From contig JADCRB010000025.1 of assembly GCA_021464245.1 (NCBI GenBank), positions 2,266,193 through 2,330,192 on the forward strand: a DNA stretch of 64,000 nucleotides. The letters run 5' to 3'. The notes below the pieces were generated by a model. The model was not told the DNA's origin, did no database searches, and saw nothing but the letters and a program-made list of their open reading frames with translations. Source of the stretch: Carallia brachiata. Taxonomy: Eukaryota; Streptophyta; Magnoliopsida; Malpighiales; Rhizophoraceae. A program made the translations under genes and the position numbers. This document shows, in pieces, positions 60,968-64,000 of the stretch (the stretch's first letter is position 1; each line of letters begins with the position of its first letter).

Positions 60968-61579
60968 TCAGCATCTGCAGTAGCAGCTACAACAGCAGCA
61001 GCAGCAGCAGCAGTAAGTTGAAGCAGCAAAGTGATCAGGAAGAGAATTCTGTGAGTAGTGCAGCTTCCTCAACGCTTCATCCCTCAATTTTTCTAGCGCC
61101 GCGACAAGGGGCTGCAGCTCTTTAACTGACTTGCACTTTTCGGATTCTTCTTCGATGGCGTGCGGAAAATTTTCAAGCACATTGGGCAATAATGGCGGTT
61201 GCCCCTTCGTAATTTTCTTCTTACTTTCTTGTTTCTTCTCGATGTCGCGCTCGAGTTCCATAGTTTCTCTCCACAAGGACAGCGACATCAGCCTTTCATG
61301 GTGCTTATCTGCACTGTCTGATGCTTCTTCAGAGTCTCGGAAAGAGCTTCCTTGGACCAAGAAGTCATGCAAGATAGTATCCACAGAAGGGTAGCCGAAG
61401 GAATAGAACTTGGGTTTTGACTTAGAAGGCGCAGAAATCAGAACAGCAACTCGAGCATCACCGACCATGGAGAGCTCTGCAGCTTTGTTGAATAGACCTT
61501 TGCGCCTTTTGCTAATGGCGACAGCCCTCTGCTTTTCTGTTTCTTTTTTCCCCATAACACGTCTTCTTGTTTTCGCCAT
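60968..61579 (-). CDS. Type I (M-alpha, AGL62-like) MADS-box protein, frame ends in poly-Cys
   Basis: A single-exon frame of 203 codons. Residues ~1-65 form a MADS domain (SKRRKGLFNKAAELSMVGDA..., FGYPSVD at its end), which binds CArG-type DNA as a dimer. The SRF-like type I form, with FGYPSV and no K domain, fits the M-alpha group that acts mainly in female gametophyte and endosperm development. A charged helical region follows (residues ~95-175). The last residues are a run of Cys (about 61005-61030) from reading a CTG/CAG repeat out of frame, just before a stop. This strongly suggests a frameshift relative to the ancestral protein (next entry). The start is the ATG at 61579. Confidence 0.75.
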   Translation of the reverse strand: MAKTRRRVMGKKETEKQRAVAISKRRKGLFNKAAELSMVGDARVAVLISAPSKSKPKFYSFGYPSVDTILHDFLVQGSSFRDSEEASDSADKHHERLMSLSLWRETMELERDIEKKQESKKKITKGQPPLLPNVLENFPHAIEEESEKCKSVKELQPLVAALEKLRDEALRKLHYSQNSLPDHFAASTYCCCCCCCCSCYCRC

Positions 61580-61779
61580 GGAACAGAAGGAACTAAGCTA
61601 AGTAATTTAATTAAGTAAAAGGAACAGGAGAATGAAGTACAAGGAAGAGTATAGTCCAGAGAGATGCTTGCAGCCTTGCAGGTTTCTTCTTCAAGTAAGG
61701 AGGAGACTAACGAAAAAGTGGAAATTTTTATTTTTACTCCCTTTTAGGGGAGTAAAATTAACTCTCATAGATGGGCACT

Positions 61780-61970
61780 GTTACGATGGTTAGAGGATTT
61801 GGTGGCTAAATTATGGTTATATTGTAATTAGCGGTACTTTTTGTTCAATAATAATCAAAAAATGTGTAATAAAAAAATAGTTTTACTTTTTTGTTGCAAA
61901 TTTTAACATTCTAATTACACAAAAAGTACCGCTAGTTACAATATGACCACAATTTAGCTACCAATCCGTT
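61780..61970. mobile_element. 191-bp MITE upstream of the MADS-box gene
   Basis: Inverted sides share TAGCGGTACTTTTTGT and GGCTAAATT/GGTAGCTAAATT-type words over about 45 bp. It is flanked by TGGGCACT on both sides (61772-61779 and 61971-61978), a perfect 8-bp target duplication pointing to a hAT-type element. It lies about 200 bp upstream of the start codon. Confidence 0.85.
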
Positions 61971-61978
61971 TGGGCACT

Positions 61979-63029
61979 AATGATATCCGTAGATTGTAAT
62001 AGGTAAAATCGGTTGCCACAAGTTCAGTTAAAAAAAAAGGTTATTCAAGTTATTGTTTAAGGCTCGGATTCTAATATCTTTTTTTTTTTTTTTTTTTTGA
62101 GGGAATCTAACTTTAGAATTCGTTTTAAATTTGACTCATACTCATCCTATAAACTAACCAAATTACTCTGCTTCAATTATTTGATAATTTGATAAAATTT
62201 TATATAGTTGATCATTTTATCTCAAATTGTCATCAATCCTAAAGAAAGAGCAACCGCTTTCATGAAAAATTATCTACAAATAATACGTTTTATAAAATTA
62301 AAACTGTTTATTAATTGTAATTGAATAAAATTTCGTAAACTATCAATTTTACATGGACACTAGATAATTTTCATAACGTGACACTAGAAAATTTTATAAT
62401 AATGGAATATACTAACAACAAAGTAATTTAGACGTAGAGTGGATGTATTGAAAGTAAATCCTTATTAAAACTAATCTTCTTTTTTATTCATTAGTCGCAA
62501 GATTAATAGTAGTAGTATAATAGTTCTACCATCAAACTACGTCATTATTAGCAAAAGAATCACCATCAATTTTCATAGTAGATTTAAAATTTTTATTTCA
62601 TTCCATTTTTTGCTTTTGAGAATATAGATGTATACATTGTAGTTTTAAGTTCTGTAAAGTAATATGTTGAAATAATCATACATTGAAAAATTTATTGATG
62701 ATAAATTGTGGACATTTTACCCACAAGTCTTCTCTTTTTTCTTGTGATCCAATGATGATTGTTTTATATGTTAACATTAGTGCAAAAAATTATTGTCATC
62801 CTTAATTATTACTGTCATCTTTAATTATTTAAGATCTTTGCGGAAAAAATTTTACATTTCATGTTGAGTAGTTTTTGTCGAAAAGATATAATTTACAAAG
62901 ACTTAATTTGAGCAATTACTGAAATAGAAAGTTTTCTATATCGAAAAGACTATTTTATTAAAATTTTAAATTTGTAATATTTTTCTTAAATTAGTATTAT
63001 ACAAAAAAATTATAATGTTAATAACATTA
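61979..63029. other. AT-rich intergenic, no recognised gene
   Basis: Contains a T-run (62082-62098) and no coding signal. Confidence 0.5.
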
Positions 63030-63750
63030 GGATTGATAATTTGCAGTTACTGATATCAACCCCCTTTTGTTCAAATTGAGCCTTTTTAATGTAGCTCTAA
63101 TTCACAATTTACATGTAACTCAATTTTTGTAATTTACGTGAAATAATTAAATTTGAATAATATTAAAATATATTTTTGCAATTACTCAAATCAGCTAATT
63201 TTGATTCAAATAAAGCCTATTTTATGTAGCAGTAACTTTCAAATAATATATTACTAATTTTTGCAAATTACGTGAATAATCTTATTTGAATAATGTTTGG
63301 ATCGATTTTTCAATTACATAAATTAACCCGTTTTTATTTAAGCCTAACCTATTTTATGTAGTTCTAACTTTTAATTACCATATTACTTAATTTTCGTAAA
63401 TTATATGAAATACTCTAAATTAATATAACACTCCTATCAATTTTTGTAATTACTCAAATCAAACCTTTTTTATTAAAATCGAGACAATTTAATGTTGCTC
63501 TAACTTTTGATATATGTAGTGCTTAATTTTTGCAAATTACGTGCAATATTCTTAAATTTTTATAATGCTCAGAATACTTTTTGTGGTTACTTAAATTAGC
63601 CAATTGTTATTCAAATGATGACAATTTTACACAGTTTTAACTTTCAAATTTGTATTAATTAATTTTTGTAAATTATGTGAAATACTCTAAATTTGAATGA
63701 TATTCAAATCGATTTTTACAATTACATAAATCAACCAATTTCATTTAGAG
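63030..63750. repeat. Tandem array of ~135-bp monomers
   Basis: The word AAATTACGTGAA (or close variants) recurs at 63131, 63265, 63398, 63534 and 63670, spacing 133-136 bp. Each unit also has an ATTACTCAAAT-A-C block, a GTAGC-CTAAC-TT block and a TTTTTG-AAATTA block. About five diverged units. Satellite-like; no function is inferred. Confidence 0.85.
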
Positions 63751-64000
63751 GACCACTACATAGCTGCAAAATTTGGTGGCTGTAAGTGGTTGTGGTATAC
63801 ACACAATAGAGAAAATATATGATATTTTTTTGTACTTACAAAGAAAGTATATGATATGTCAAAGAGAAGTATACGAGCCATCAAAACAGCTATATACTTC
63901 TCAAATTAAAAAATCTTGGTAGTAATGACTATTCACACGGCTCTATAATTTTCTTTGACATATCGTATAATTTTCTTGTAATTCTCTATCACATCATATA
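63751..64000. other. Intergenic end of window
   Basis: No gene seen. The words ATATGATAT-TCAAAGA and TGACATATC-TATAA recur in opposite orientation, hinting at another small inverted repeat (about 63815-63980). Confidence 0.35.

Noticed and set aside
61005..61030. Poly-cysteine C-terminus as a metal-binding feature of the MADS protein
   Set aside because: It is a CTG/CAG repeat read in one frame; the neighbouring frame reads as an alanine-rich segment that continues naturally.
1..64000. CRISPR arrays, phage, defence or secretion systems
   Set aside because: The sequence is plant nuclear DNA; no such repeats or genes are seen.

Overview
This is nuclear DNA of a flowering plant, most likely a eudicot. 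It is AT-rich, has spliced genes with short GT-AG introns, and is dense with plant transposon families (MULE, plant L1-type LINE, copia, gypsy, TRIM, hAT and Mutator-like MITEs). It carries a PSK SIMULATOR (PSI) gene pair and a type I MADS-box gene. I cannot name the species. No bacterial-type system, CRISPR array or convincing RNA gene is present.

Layout. 1-4235: right part of a Mutator-like element with an apparently intact spliced transposase gene running off the left edge. 4236-14620: copy 1 of a segmental duplication, holding a 12-exon PSI-family gene whose last exon is frameshifted. A gypsy-type LTR element (4781-8409) carrying a piece of a PDS5 cohesion gene is inserted in its 3' flank. 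14620-24000: a local duplication (about 1.4 kb, two copies) separated by a foldback element with roughly 300-bp terminal inverted repeats. The second copy is split by a decayed 4.9-kb MULE and by a 327-bp MITE. 24081-31150: a decayed, nearly full-length LINE, interrupted by a tandem three-LTR TRIM-like element with matching 5-bp target duplications. 32265-38449: a second decayed LINE on the opposite strand, with a MITE near its 5' end. 42990-47342: a decayed copia element with a 3' LTR but no visible 5' LTR. 48930-57420: copy 2 of the segmental duplication, with an intact PSI gene (641 codons over 12 exons). It carries two MITEs in introns that are absent from copy 1. 57540-64000: hairpin-rich tRNA-like remnant, hAT transposase remnant, a type I MADS-box gene whose C-terminal half is broken by frameshifts, a MITE in its promoter, and a tandem array of about 135-bp monomers.

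How it fits together. The two PSI copies lie about 42 kb apart in the same orientation, and their exon sizes agree exactly except in exon 1 and the broken last exon. Because both copies are in the window, each serves as an 'empty site' control for insertions in the other, so several mobile elements can be delimited from sequence alone. Copy 2 is the likely functional gene. Copy 1 would give a product of 490 residues lacking the conserved C-terminal tail. Most of the rest is layered transposon insertion between and into the two copies.
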